Shown: piece by piece, positions 1 to 7,512 of the stretch
How the letters are laid out: each line of letters begins with the position of its first letter
How positions within the stretch are numbered: position 1 is the first letter of the stretch
From: Holophaga sp.
GTDB lineage: Bacteria > Acidobacteriota > Holophagae > Holophagales > Holophagaceae
Length of the DNA: 13,558 bases
Reading direction: 5' to 3'
Assembly (NCBI GenBank): GCA_031292735.1
Contig: JARLGP010000234.1
Coordinates: 1 to 13,558 of the forward strand
The notes under the pieces: generated by a model
The model's database searches: none
What the model saw: the letters and a program-made list of their open reading frames with translations, nothing else
What the model was told of the DNA's origin: nothing
Program-made: the position numbers and the translations under genes

Positions 1-216
1 GGGCAGGGTGCGCAGCGCCTTGAGGTAGGAGATGCCGTCCATGTTCGGCATGTTCACATCGCAGATCATCAGGTGGATCCTGGCGCCGTTGAGCTTGGCC
101 AGCGCGTCCTGGCCGTCGCAGGCCTCGATGACCTGGTAGCCGGCGGTACTCAAGGCGATGCCCACCACCTGCCGGAGGCTCGCGGAATCGTCAATGATCA
201 TGATGGTCTTGGCCAT
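1..216 (-). CDS. CheY-like single-domain response regulator (partial, C-terminus off the left edge)
   Basis: The 72 visible residues begin MAKTIMIIDDSASLRQVVG and are the first half of a receiver (REC) domain. The acidic pair D9-D10 and the phosphoacceptor D53, in the context ICDVNMPNMDG, are both present. The fold reads as beta1 (TIMIID), alpha1, beta2 (YQVIEA), alpha2 and beta3 (LMICDV). Family knowledge: such proteins take phosphate from a CheA-type kinase and signal to a motor or another output. The gene starts 8 bp after the stop of the chemoreceptor, on the same strand, with GAGAG as a weak ribosome site, so the two are probably co-transcribed and functionally paired. The C-terminal half, including the conserved Thr/Ser and Lys, is outside the window. 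An output domain after the receiver therefore cannot be excluded. Confidence 0.9.
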   Translation of the reverse strand, partial: MAKTIMIIDDSASLRQVVGIALSTAGYQVIEACDGQDALAKLNGARIHLMICDVNMPNMDGISYLKALRTLP

Positions 217-224
217 GGATGCTC

Positions 225-1361
225 TCAGAAGAAGGTGATCTCGGATTCGATGGGGGTGCCGGCCTGCCGGCCCTGGTGGATGGCGTTCTGCTCAAGGGTG
301 GTGTAGGTTCCGGCCAGCTCGGCCAGCCAGCGGTCCACGTCCAGGGCGGAGGGCTGGCCGTCCAGGTGGGTCATGAACTTCTCCATGTCGGTCACCACGT
401 TCTGCAGGATCTGGCCGACCCGGTCCTGGAACTGCAGGTGCACCAGGGTGTCGGAAACCTCCCCCTGCACGCGGCCGTTCACCGCCTCCAGCTGCCCGGT
501 GGAAAGGGCGAGGGCGTCGGCCGCCGTGCCGAACCGGGCAATGACTTCCTGGATGGTCTGTTCGGAGGCATGGATGCTGGCGGCTTCCTGCTCGTGGAAG
601 CTGCGGGTGGCCTGGAGGGTCTCCTGCAGCACCCGGTTCACCGCCTCCACCCGCTCGCTGATCAGGTTGCCGGTGGTGCCGGAGCGCTCGGACAGCTTGC
701 GCACTTCCTCGGCCACCACCGCGAAGCCCTTGCCCAGTTCCCGGGCATGGGCGGCCTCGATGGCGGCGTTGAGGGCCAGGAGGTTGGTCTGGGCGGCGAT
801 GGCCGCCACCTCCGCCGACATTTCCGAGAGCTCCTCGGTGAAGCTGGCCATCTGCCCGATCTTCTGCAGATACTCGGCGCGGGCGGCCTGGCCGGAGGTG
901 AGCGAGGCGACGATGCCGGAAAGGGCCAGCTCCCCGTCGGTGATGGTCTGCCGGATTTCCCGGGAGCTTTCCAGGCTGGAGGCGCCGGAGGCCTCTTTCA
1001 GCTCCCGCTGGATGGCCGCGAAGCGCCCGGTGAGGGCGGTGATGGCCTGTTCGGTCTCCATGCGGGCGTGGGCGGTCTGGCCGGCCCACAGGGGCACGAC
1101 GGCCTGGGTGAGGCGCTGCAGGTCGGCCGACCCGGACGGCTCCGCCGGCGCCGGCACGGGGTCGGCGGCGCCGGTCGGGGCAGGGGCCTTGCCGGGCAGC
1201 GCCCACTGGGCGGCCGCCAGGGTGGCGATGCCGAACAGCAGGCCCCAAAGGAACCCGGCCAGGGACAGGCCGCCGGCGATCCAGGGCCCAGCCAGGGCCA
1301 AGGTGGCCAGGGCGATGGATTTGGGGGAAACATGGACAAATCTCGACACAGGACTAGGCAT
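225..1361 (-). CDS. Short membrane-anchored methyl-accepting chemotaxis protein with CheZ-like C-terminal motif
   Basis: This 378-residue chemoreceptor has no periplasmic sensor and no recognisable HAMP. Residues 15-55 form two adjacent hydrophobic segments, followed by a Pro/Ala-rich linker (about 58-78) and then helical coiled coil. The hairpin tip at about 183-226 is unmistakable ([19 protein letters not shown], then [18 protein letters not shown]) and is the contact region for CheA and CheW. Near the C-terminus, [11 protein letters not shown] (D313, Q317) resembles the DxxxQ catalytic segment of the CheY phosphatase CheZ, and the protein ends in ESEITFF. I chose ATG 1361 because GAGAGG lies just upstream. 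The in-frame GTG at 1448 would add 29 polar residues and has no supporting ribosome site. With its hydrophobic N-terminus the receptor probably senses inside the cell or in the membrane. Its ligand is unknown. Confidence 0.92.
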   Translation of the reverse strand: MPSPVSRFVHVSPKSIALATLALAGPWIAGGLSLAGFLWGLLFGIATLAAAQWALPGKAPAPTGAADPVPAPAEPSGSADLQRLTQAVVPLWAGQTAHARMETEQAITALTGRFAAIQRELKEASGASSLESSREIRQTITDGELALSGIVASLTSGQAARAEYLQKIGQMASFTEELSEMSAEVAAIAAQTNLLALNAAIEAAHARELGKGFAVVAEEVRKLSERSGTTGNLISERVEAVNRVLQETLQATRSFHEQEAASIHASEQTIQEVIARFGTAADALALSTGQLEAVNGRVQGEVSDTLVHLQFQDRVGQILQNVVTDMEKFMTHLDGQPSALDVDRWLAELAGTYTTLEQNAIHQGRQAGTPIESEITFF

Positions 1362-1564
1362 CTTCCTCTCGTGGCCGAAGGTGCAAACAAACGAAGACCT
1401 CCCGGAGGAGTCCCCTGGATCACGGCCATCGGCGCGCCGTGGAGTCACATATCTTAACGGTAAAAATATTAGGAATATAAACTTAAAAGAAGAAATCCCT
1501 GGGAATTTACGCCGTATTGTGCAAAATAATAAAAATTTTATCTACCTTGTGCTTTCCGGCCGCC
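1362..1564. other. AT-rich intergenic region upstream of the chemoreceptor
   Basis: These 203 bp separate the chemoreceptor start from the stop of the next upstream minus-strand gene. Positions about 1450-1545 are strikingly A+T rich compared with the surrounding GC-rich coding sequence. They contain a 13-bp palindrome (ATAAAA-A-TTTTAT, 1529-1541) and a -10-like hexamer (TATATT on the minus strand, 1474-1479) without a convincing -35. CCTCC-C-GGAGG forms a small inverted repeat around 1399-1409. This is the likely promoter region of the receptor and receiver pair, but no sigma factor class can be assigned. I checked for a flagellar sigma-28 pattern and found only a partial -35-like element. 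Confidence 0.4.
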
Positions 1565-2011
1565 TCACCGGGCCCAAAGCAGGCTGTCCCGCTTGGCGCT
1601 CCAGTGGGCCCCCAGGTCCAGTTCCATGGCCCTTTCACAAAGCTCCAGGGCGCCGGCGAAATCCCCGGTCTCGCTGCGGGCCTGCACGCCCCGCTCCAGG
1701 GCGGTGGTGGCCTCCAGGGCCTTGCGGTAGCCGTGGCCCAGGGCCTGCTCCAGGTCGGGCAGGTGCTTGAGGAACCCCTGCAGGGCCTCTTCCACCCCGG
1801 GCCAGTCCTGGAGCTGGGCCCGGGTTTCCGCCAGCAGGTCGTAGGCCGCCGCCTTGGCCGCGTTGGGCAGGCTGTGCTGGCCCTCCATGGTGCGGGTGAG
1901 GTATTTGAGGGCGGGGACGGGGCCTTTGATGCCCTCCTCCCGGTATCCCGCCTGGAGGTCCTCCAGGATCTCCTTCAAGGTCTTTTTCACCGGTTCCAGC
2001 CGTCGCGCCAT
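1565..2011 (-). CDS. Small TPR-like helical protein of unknown function
   Basis: This 148-residue soluble protein is rich in Leu, Ala and Glu and has no signal peptide or membrane segment. Two stretches resemble tetratricopeptide helical hairpins: about 54-86 (AAYDLLAETRAQLQDW onward) and about 106-140 (LERGVQARSETGDFAGALEL onward, with the G-x-F/Y-x-x-A-L pattern). TPR-like units usually mediate protein contacts; no catalytic motif is visible. The start at 2011 is supported by GGAAGGAG with a 5-nt spacer. A longer in-frame opening upstream is only the antisense of the next gene. The start lies 33 bp from the start of the divergent AlaX-type gene. I do not recognise a specific family. Confidence 0.75.
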   Translation of the reverse strand: MARRLEPVKKTLKEILEDLQAGYREEGIKGPVPALKYLTRTMEGQHSLPNAAKAAAYDLLAETRAQLQDWPGVEEALQGFLKHLPDLEQALGHGYRKALEATTALERGVQARSETGDFAGALELCERAMELDLGAHWSAKRDSLLWAR

Positions 2012-2044
2012 GCATGCTCCTTCCAGCCATGGTAGCCTGCCCGC

Positions 2045-3226
2045 ATGAGCGAACTGCCAGCCTTCGAGCGCGATCCCTACCTCACCCAGCTGGATACCCA
2101 GGTCCTTGAAATCGGCGAGGAGGCCGGCAAGCCTTACGCGATCCTGGCCGACACCATTCTCTATGCGGAAGGCGGCGGTCAACCGGCCGACCATGGCTTC
2201 CTGGGCGAGGTGGCGGTGCTGGACGTGCAGAAGCGGGCGGGAGCCTTCCGCCACCAGCTGGCCGCGCCCGTCGTGCCGGGCCCGGTGCGGGTGCGCCTGG
2301 ATTGGCCGCGCCGGTTCGACCACATGCAGCAGCACACCGGCCAGCACCTGCTCACCGCGCTGGCCCAGGAACGGTATGGCTGGGCCACCACGGCCTTCCA
2401 TCTGGGCGAGGCGGTTTCGGACATCGAACTGGACGTGCCGCGGGTGACCGCGGAGGATCTGCGCCGGCTGGAGGAGGCGGTGGCCGCCGAGATCCGCCGG
2501 GGCCGTCCGGTGACCTGCCGGAGGGTGGCGCCGGAACAGCTGCCGGGGCTGCCGGTGCGGTCCCGCGGGCTGCCGGAGGGCTTCACGGGCGACGTGCGGC
2601 TGGTGGAGATCCAGGGGCTGGACCTGAACACCTGCGGCGGCACCCACCTGGGTTCCACCGCCGAACTGGAATGCCTGTGCCTGCTGGGCACCGAGCCGGT
2701 GCGGGGCGGCACCCGGGTCACCTACGTGGCGGGCCGGCGCGCCCGGGAGCGGATGGCCGCCCACGAGCAGCGCAACGCCACGCTCCGCACCCTGCTGGGC
2801 GCCGCCGACGCGGCCCTGGCCGACGCGGTCGCCGCCCGGCTGGAGCAGCACCGCGACCTGGAGAAGCGGGTGCGGCAGCTGGAGGACGAAGTGGCCGAAG
2901 CGCAGATGGCGGCCCTGGCCGGACGGCCGGAAACGATGGTGGAACAGCACTTCGAAGGCAAGGACGCCGGTTTCCTGCAGCGCGCCGCCCGCCAGCTGGT
3001 GGCCAAGGCGCCCGGCAAGACCGTCTTCCTCACCGCCACCCAGGGCGGGCACAGCTTCTTCCTGCTGGCTTCCGGGGATGCCGCCCCGCTGGATACTGCG
3101 GCCCTGGGCAAGGAGGTGGCCGGCCTCCTGGCGGCGCGCGGCGGCGGCTCCGGCCGGCTGTTCCAGGGCAAGGCCGCGTCCCTGGAGGGACGGGCCCAGG
3201 CCCTGGCCAGGCTGCGGCAGGGCTAG
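2045..3226 (+). CDS. Alanyl-tRNA editing protein, long AlaX type (tRNA-SAD plus DHHA1)
   Basis: The 393-residue protein looks like the editing half of alanyl-tRNA synthetase standing alone. It should hydrolyse mischarged Ser- or Gly-tRNA(Ala) in the cytoplasm. The N-terminal beta-barrel carries YAEGGGQPAD (40-49). Zinc ligands follow as H97-x3-H101 (QHTGQH) and C197-x3-H201 (CGGTH). A coiled-coil linker (about 235-290) leads to a C-terminal DHHA1 domain ending in the glycine-rich RGGGSGRLFQGKA (365-377). This order marks the long AlaX-L/AlaXp-II class. ATG 2045 is the natural start, but no clear Shine-Dalgarno precedes it, so a leaderless or very short-leader transcript is possible. The stop overlaps that of the convergent FadL-type gene by 4 bp. 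Key residues are all present, so the enzyme should be active. Confidence 0.93.
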   Translation: MSELPAFERDPYLTQLDTQVLEIGEEAGKPYAILADTILYAEGGGQPADHGFLGEVAVLDVQKRAGAFRHQLAAPVVPGPVRVRLDWPRRFDHMQQHTGQHLLTALAQERYGWATTAFHLGEAVSDIELDVPRVTAEDLRRLEEAVAAEIRRGRPVTCRRVAPEQLPGLPVRSRGLPEGFTGDVRLVEIQGLDLNTCGGTHLGSTAELECLCLLGTEPVRGGTRVTYVAGRRARERMAAHEQRNATLRTLLGAADAALADAVAARLEQHRDLEKRVRQLEDEVAEAQMAALAGRPETMVEQHFEGKDAGFLQRAARQLVAKAPGKTVFLTATQGGHSFFLLASGDAAPLDTAALGKEVAGLLAARGGGSGRLFQGKAASLEGRAQALARLRQG

Positions 3227-4707
3227 AAGGTGTAGCGCGCCTGCAGGGCCAGCACGTCGATGGTGTTCTTGTAGGTGCCGCTCAGGTTGCCCTGGTAGTA
3301 GCCGGCGTTGCTGCCGCCCTGCAGGTTGATGGTGGAGTCCTTGCAGAACAGGTGGCTGTAGCCCGCGTCCATGACGAACGCCTTGGTGAACTGGTAGCCC
3401 ACGCCGCAGGACACCCAGACCCGGTCGGCATCGGGGATCCGGGGGTTGCGGGTGGAATCGGGCACGGGAGAGTTGTCCTTGGCGATCCCGGCCCGGTAGG
3501 TCCATTTGCCGGCCGGGTGGTAGGTGGCGCCCAGCGCCACGAACAGGGCGTCCTTCCAGTTCTCGGTGATGGTGCTGTCCGGCTGGGCGCTGGAGTTGTA
3601 GAACTTGACCCGCAGTTCCTTGAAGGAGGACCACTGGGTGTCAGAGATCTCCAGGGCCAGGGAGAGGGTGCTGGACACGTCGTAGATGACGCCCAGGGAG
3701 ATGGTGGCGGGCAGCACCAGCAGGGCCGAGGCGGAGCCGCTGGCGGTTTGGGTGGAGAGCGCGCTGGCGATGGCGCCGATGGCGCCGTTGCTGCCGTTGG
3801 TGCCGTACGCCCACGAGTTGCTCGAGTTGGCGGCCGCCACCGCACCGAAACTGGAGGCGACCGAGCTGGGCACGTTGAAGGTGGCGCTGCCCTTGATGGT
3901 CTCCCGGATCTCGGACTGGTATCCCAGGCCCAAGTGGAGTTTCGGGGAGGCCTCGTAGATCACGCCCAGCTTGTAGCCGTAGGCCCAGGAACTGCCCCGC
4001 ACGTCCACCGAACCATCGGAGGAGCCGGCGGAGAACCCGCCCGAGGATGGATTGACGATGTGGGAGGAGCCGCTGGGCGGGGTGATCCCGGTCAGGGTCG
4101 TGGCCGCCTCGGAGCCCATGTCGATGCCCTGGCTCAGCTCGGCCTTGGCCCGCCGCGCCACGATGGCCAGGCCCACGGACCACTTCGAGTCCAGCCGGTA
4201 GGCGATGGAGGGGCTGATGTCGAGGGTCTCCAGGTGGGACTTCATGGCCTGGTAGCGGCCGGCCCAGCCGGAGTCGTAGGAGGTGGTGAGCCCGAACGGC
4301 ACGTTGACCGAAAGGCCCAGCCGGAGGTCGGGGCTCACCGTCCACATGCCGTACAGGGTGGGCAGGGTGGCGCTCGAGGCGATGTTGCCGGTGGAGGTGG
4401 AGCCCTGGATGGTGCCGCCGGCGGAATAGGATGCGTTGCTGGCGCTGAACTTGGAACTGGGGACGATCTCGGTGAGGCCGACCTGGAGCTGGTTGCCTTC
4501 GAAGCGGATCATGGCGGCGGGGTTGAAGAACATGCTGCTGATGTCGGAGCCGCCGGCGCTGATGCCGGCATAGGCGGTGCCCTGGCCGCTGCCGCTCTGG
4601 TCCCGCAGCTGGAAGCCGGAAGCAGCCGCCTGGGGCGCCCCAGCCACGGCAAGCAGGAAGGCCAAGCTGGTAACAGGGAGGGAAACGCGCAAATGCCTAG
4701 CCATCAT
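3223..4707 (-). CDS. FadL/OmpP1/TodX-family outer-membrane transport protein
   Basis: This 494-residue beta-barrel channel should move long-chain fatty acids or other hydrophobic compounds across the outer membrane. A signal peptide (residues 1-29, basic MMARHLR then LAFLLAVAG and the APQAAA cleavage region) leads into the FadL-type mature N-terminus SGFQLRDQSGSGQGTAYAG, the plug that fills the pore. The NPAAM motif (62-66) matches the conserved NPA element of the family. Many alternating strands end in ARYTF, whose terminal Phe is the signal for barrel assembly. Residues about 284-324 are a Ser/Ala/Gly/Asn-rich low-complexity stretch, probably a surface loop. The start is fixed by AAGGAG, 6 nt before ATG 4707; the TTG at 4713 abuts that site. 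The divergent TetR-family gene is the obvious candidate regulator. The substrate is not determined by sequence alone. Confidence 0.93.
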   Translation of the reverse strand: MMARHLRVSLPVTSLAFLLAVAGAPQAAASGFQLRDQSGSGQGTAYAGISAGGSDISSMFFNPAAMIRFEGNQLQVGLTEIVPSSKFSASNASYSAGGTIQGSTSTGNIASSATLPTLYGMWTVSPDLRLGLSVNVPFGLTTSYDSGWAGRYQAMKSHLETLDISPSIAYRLDSKWSVGLAIVARRAKAELSQGIDMGSEAATTLTGITPPSGSSHIVNPSSGGFSAGSSDGSVDVRGSSWAYGYKLGVIYEASPKLHLGLGYQSEIRETIKGSATFNVPSSVASSFGAVAAANSSNSWAYGTNGSNGAIGAIASALSTQTASGSASALLVLPATISLGVIYDVSSTLSLALEISDTQWSSFKELRVKFYNSSAQPDSTITENWKDALFVALGATYHPAGKWTYRAGIAKDNSPVPDSTRNPRIPDADRVWVSCGVGYQFTKAFVMDAGYSHLFCKDSTINLQGGSNAGYYQGNLSGTYKNTIDVLALQARYTF

Positions 4708-4713
4708 TAACAA

Positions 4714-4719
4714 CTCCTT
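4714..4719 (-). promoter_or_regulatory. Shine-Dalgarno of the FadL-type gene (decides the start)
   Basis: AAGGAG on the minus strand lies 6 nt before ATG 4707. The alternative TTG at 4711-4713 directly touches the site with no spacer, so it is unlikely to be used. A second ATG at 4704 follows immediately and would remove only one residue. Confidence 0.75.
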
Positions 4720-4761
4720 AATTTCGTGAAATTCGGAAGGGCCTGACGTTCAGCCTACCTC

Positions 4762-4776
4762 TGAGAACCGTTCACA
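4762..4776. promoter_or_regulatory. Candidate operator for the TetR-family regulator
   Basis: The 15-bp element TGAGAACCGTTCACA is an inverted repeat: TG-A-GAAC / GTTC-A-CA around a central C, with only the A/A pair mismatched. It sits between the divergent FadL-type and TetR-type genes, 55 bp from the first start and 70 bp from the second. That is the usual position for a TetR-family operator controlling both genes. A smaller palindrome, CTGA-CGT-TCAG (4743-4753), lies 8 bp away on the FadL side. The assignment rests on symmetry and position only. Confidence 0.45.
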
Positions 4777-4846
4777 ATAGCAAATTGGACTTGGCAAATG
4801 TTTTTTTTTGCCGATTTCCATTGTTTTTAACTGACCCGAGGTCACC

Positions 4847-5563
4847 ATGTTGGTAAAAAGAGACATGGTTATGCGTCGCGCTTACCGGCCCGAGGAAAAG
4901 CAGTCACGGCGCCAGGCCATCCTGGCCGCCGCCCTGCAGCTGTTCCGGGAGACCCCCTATGCGGACCTGCGCATGACCGATCTGGCCCAGCGCCTGGAGC
5001 TGGGCAAGGGAACCCTGTACCTGTACTTCCCCACCAAGGAATCGCTGTTCCTGGCGGTGCTGCAGGCGGAAATGGGCGCCTGGTTCCAGCAGGCGGCCCT
5101 GAACCTGGAGGCCACCCAGGTGGGCACCGATCCGGTGGCGGTGGCCGAGGGGCTGGTGCTGGAGCTGACCCGGCGGCCGCTGCTGCCGGGGCTGCAGGCG
5201 CTGCTGCACGGGGTGCTGGAGCGGAACATCCCGGCGGCCGAGGCCCAGGCCTTCGCCCGCTTCCTCCAGGCCGGCGTGGTGCGGGTGGGCGAGCAGCTGG
5301 AGCGGGTGCTGCCGGGGCTGGTGCGGGGCCTGGGGCCGCTCTACCTGATCCGCTTCCACGGCCTGGTGATCGGCAGCCAGCTGATGGCCGCGCGGCCGCC
5401 CGCGGTGCGGGCGGCGCTGCAGGCCCCGGACATGGACCTGTTCGATTTCAGCTTCGAGGGCCTGCTGCGCGGCACCGCGGTGGAACTGCTGGTGGGCATG
5501 CTGAACCGGCCGGGTCCGCTGGCCGCCGCGGGCGCCGGGCTCGGTTCCCTGCAGTCGGCCTAG
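4847..5563 (+). CDS. TetR/AcrR-family transcriptional regulator
   Basis: The 238-residue protein has an N-terminal DNA-binding domain at about 20-70. Helix 1 is RRQAILAAALQLFRE, and the helix-turn-helix MTDLAQRLELGKGTLYLYF is the TetR signature (the G-x-x-Y-x-Y-F pattern). The longer C-terminal helical part should bind a small ligand and form the dimer. ATG 4847 is preceded by GAGG with a 5-nt spacer; later Met codons at positions 7 and 9 have poorer ribosome sites. It is divergent from the FadL-type gene. TetR-family proteins often repress neighbouring lipid uptake or efflux genes until an acyl-CoA or other ligand binds, so control of the FadL-type gene is the likely role (inference). Its stop overlaps that of the convergent Ada-like gene. 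Confidence 0.92.
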   Translation: MLVKRDMVMRRAYRPEEKQSRRQAILAAALQLFRETPYADLRMTDLAQRLELGKGTLYLYFPTKESLFLAVLQAEMGAWFQQAALNLEATQVGTDPVAVAEGLVLELTRRPLLPGLQALLHGVLERNIPAAEAQAFARFLQAGVVRVGEQLERVLPGLVRGLGPLYLIRFHGLVIGSQLMAARPPAVRAALQAPDMDLFDFSFEGLLRGTAVELLVGMLNRPGPLAAAGAGLGSLQSA

Positions 5564-6411
5564 GCCACTCCAGCCTGCTCGCCCCGGGCCCGCTCCAGGG
5601 CCAGGATGGCCCGCTTGCGCCCCGCGCCCCAGTGGTAGTCGCCCAGCGCGCCGCTGGCCTGGATCACCCGGTGGCAGGGGATCAGGTAGCCCACCGGGTT
5701 CCGGCCCACGGCGGTGCCGATGGCGCGGCCGGCTCCAGGCTCACCCAGCTGCCGGGCCAGGTCGCCGTAGGCCAGCACCCGGCCCTCCGGGATGCGCAGC
5801 AGCGCTTCCCACACCTTGAGCTGGAACGGGGTGCCCTTGAGGGCCAGGGCCAGGGGCTGCGGCGGTTCGCCCCGGAACCGGCGCTCCAGCGCCGCCACCG
5901 ACGGCTGCAGCGCGGCCGGATCCTGCTGGAGCCGGGCCCGGGGCCAGCGCGTCCCCAGCTCGGCCAGGGCTTCCGCCGGATCGGCTCCGGCCAGGAAGGA
6001 AAGCGCGCACAGGCGGCCCTCCAGGGCGGCCATGAGGGCCGGGCCGAACGGCGTCTCCGCCACCGTCCAGGCCAGGGTGAGGCCCTGGGCCCGCTGCTTG
6101 AACTGGCCGGGGGTGATGCGCTCGATGGTCACGAACAGGTCGTGCAGCCGGCTCGGGCTGGACAGCCCCAGTTCCAGGCTCGCCTCCAGCAGGGAACGGG
6201 ATTCCAGCAGCAGCCCCTTGGCCTCCCGCAGGGTGAGGAACTGAAGGAACCGCTTGGGACTGATCCCCGCCCACTTCTGGAACATCCGCTGGAAATGGAA
6301 CTCGCTGACCCCGGCCTGGGCCGCCACCTCGCCCAGGGACGGCTGGGCCTGCACCTGGTCGCACAGGAACCGGATCGCCTGGGCCACGCGGCTGAAATCG
6401 CTCTGGGACAT
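5560..6411 (-). CDS. Ada-like protein: AraC-type HTH fused to O6-alkylguanine-DNA methyltransferase
   Basis: The 283-residue protein repairs O6-alkylguanine by irreversible transfer of the alkyl group to its own cysteine. Residues 1-108 form an AraC-type DNA-binding domain with two HTH units (EVAAQAGVSEFHFQRMFQKW and a second at about 72-105 ending ITPGQFKQRA). Residues about 111-277 are the methyltransferase, with GTPFQLKVWEAL (193-204), YGDLA (215-219) and the active site PCHRV (245-249, Cys246). The N-terminal phosphotriester-repair zinc domain of E. coli Ada is absent, a common variant. How the HTH would sense damage without it is not evident. The start at 6411 has a purine-rich GGGGG stretch upstream. 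The gene lies 63 bp downstream of the PIG-L gene on the same strand and may be co-transcribed with it. Confidence 0.94.
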   Translation of the reverse strand: MSQSDFSRVAQAIRFLCDQVQAQPSLGEVAAQAGVSEFHFQRMFQKWAGISPKRFLQFLTLREAKGLLLESRSLLEASLELGLSSPSRLHDLFVTIERITPGQFKQRAQGLTLAWTVAETPFGPALMAALEGRLCALSFLAGADPAEALAELGTRWPRARLQQDPAALQPSVAALERRFRGEPPQPLALALKGTPFQLKVWEALLRIPEGRVLAYGDLARQLGEPGAGRAIGTAVGRNPVGYLIPCHRVIQASGALGDYHWGAGRKRAILALERARGEQAGVA

Positions 6412-6474
6412 GATTCCCCCCCTGGCCCAAGGTTGGGCGGGCGGCGCGCCGGGCTCAATCCGTTTCTTGCGGCC

Positions 6475-7356
6475 TCAGGAGGCGGGGACGATCTCGCGCT
6501 TGAAGATCTCCGCCAGCACCGGGCCGGCCGGAACCACCCGGGGGGCCTTCAGGCAGGGGGCCACGGCGCCGTTCACCCATTCGGTGAGCCGGTACAGGGT
6601 GGCGAAGCGGAACTCCGGCGAGGCGGCACCCTGGCCCCCCACCAGTTCGCTGCCCCGGCGGACATTGTCGGCCATCCAGGCCGGCAGGGACAGGTGGTAG
6701 GGATTGCGCGCCACCTCCCCCCGATGGAAGGAGACCGCCGCCACCAGGTCGGCCAGGTCGTCCGGGCAGGATTCCACCATCAGGTTGGGATCCGCCATGG
6801 CCCGCCAGTACTCGGTCTCCACCAGCTTGCAGCGGAAGCCCGGGCCCAGGGTGCGCAGGGCGTCCATGACCAGGTGGTGGGTGCCGATGTGGGTGCTGTG
6901 GAAATCCTGGCCGTGGGGCAGGAATACCACCGAGGCCCGGTGGTAGGCGAGGATCTGCGCCACCACCGCCACCGCCTCCCCCCACGGGTCGGGATTCTGC
7001 TCCCGGGTCCTGGGGTTGATGCCGGTGAGCCCGTTGGGGCGGGTGGTGATCAGCTCGAAGCCCAGGAAATGGCATGCGGCGCGCATCTCCTCCAGCCTCG
7101 CGGGTTGGCGATCCACCCGGCTGCCCTGGGTCACCGCCACCGCGCAGACCCGGAAGTTCAGTTCCCGGCGCAGCCGCAGCGCCAACCCACCCACGATGCT
7201 TTCATCATCCGGGTGGGGGGCGAACACCAGCGCCCGCGGGGCGTTGTCTGCCAGCCTGGGCGCCGGGGCCGGCGGAAGGCCGCCCAGCGGCAGGTCCCGG
7301 GTCTCGTCCAGCAGCCGCACGAATTCGTTAATGAAATGGTTGTATGGATGGCTCAC
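6475..7356 (-). CDS. PIG-L/LmbE-family zinc deacetylase
   Basis: The 293-residue protein belongs to the metal-dependent deacetylase family acting on N-acetylglucosamine-type groups (PIG-L, MshB, BshB, LmbE). The zinc motif APHPDDE is at 46-52 (H48, D51). The second motif, PHGQDFHSTHIGTHH (147-161), supplies the third ligand, most likely H156. No signal peptide is present, so it should be cytoplasmic. The start is GTG at 7354-7356, supported by AGGAG 7 nt upstream; the next in-frame ATG would remove the zinc motif. Sequence alone does not tell whether the substrate is a thiol-precursor glycoside, a sugar lipid or an antibiotic-like glycan. Its neighbour, the Ada-like gene, gives no clear clue beyond possible co-transcription. 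Confidence 0.9.
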   Translation of the reverse strand: MSHPYNHFINEFVRLLDETRDLPLGGLPPAPAPRLADNAPRALVFAPHPDDESIVGGLALRLRRELNFRVCAVAVTQGSRVDRQPARLEEMRAACHFLGFELITTRPNGLTGINPRTREQNPDPWGEAVAVVAQILAYHRASVVFLPHGQDFHSTHIGTHHLVMDALRTLGPGFRCKLVETEYWRAMADPNLMVESCPDDLADLVAAVSFHRGEVARNPYHLSLPAWMADNVRRGSELVGGQGAASPEFRFATLYRLTEWVNGAVAPCLKAPRVVPAGPVLAEIFKREIVPAS

Positions 7357-7363
7357 GGGAGTG

Positions 7364-7368
7364 CTCCT
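7364..7368 (-). promoter_or_regulatory. Shine-Dalgarno of the PIG-L gene (supports a GTG start)
   Basis: AGGAG on the minus strand is followed by a 7-nt spacer and GTG at 7356. No ATG is available in frame before the zinc motif, so this site decides the start. Confidence 0.7.
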
Positions 7369-7512
7369 GGTTTTTGCGGCAATCCATCCTAAGCCAGGGC
7401 CGGGTCAATGTCTTGCTTTTCCGGAAGGGTCAAAAGATTTTCCCCCCGGGCCCGTCGGCCAGGCCTCCCCACCCCGGTGCAGGTATAATAGAAGGACGCG
7501 AAACTCCGACCA

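Noticed and set aside
1362..1448. Longer chemoreceptor from GTG 1448
   Set aside because: The added 29 residues are polar and precede the hydrophobic N-terminus; a GAGAGG site supports ATG 1361.
2012..3634. Long minus-strand reading frame joined to the TPR-like gene
   Set aside because: It is the antisense of the AlaX-type gene and part of the FadL-type gene; typical of GC-rich DNA. The true start at 2011 has its own ribosome site.
2302..4710. 802-residue plus-strand opening across the AlaX-type and FadL-type genes
   Set aside because: Low-complexity Gly/Ala/Arg-rich translation, a shadow of two genes with clear motifs in other frames.
4791..4812. Sigma-54 promoter (GG/GC elements) before the TetR gene
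   Set aside because: GG at 4793-4794 and GC at 4810-4811 are separated by 15 nt, not the required 10.
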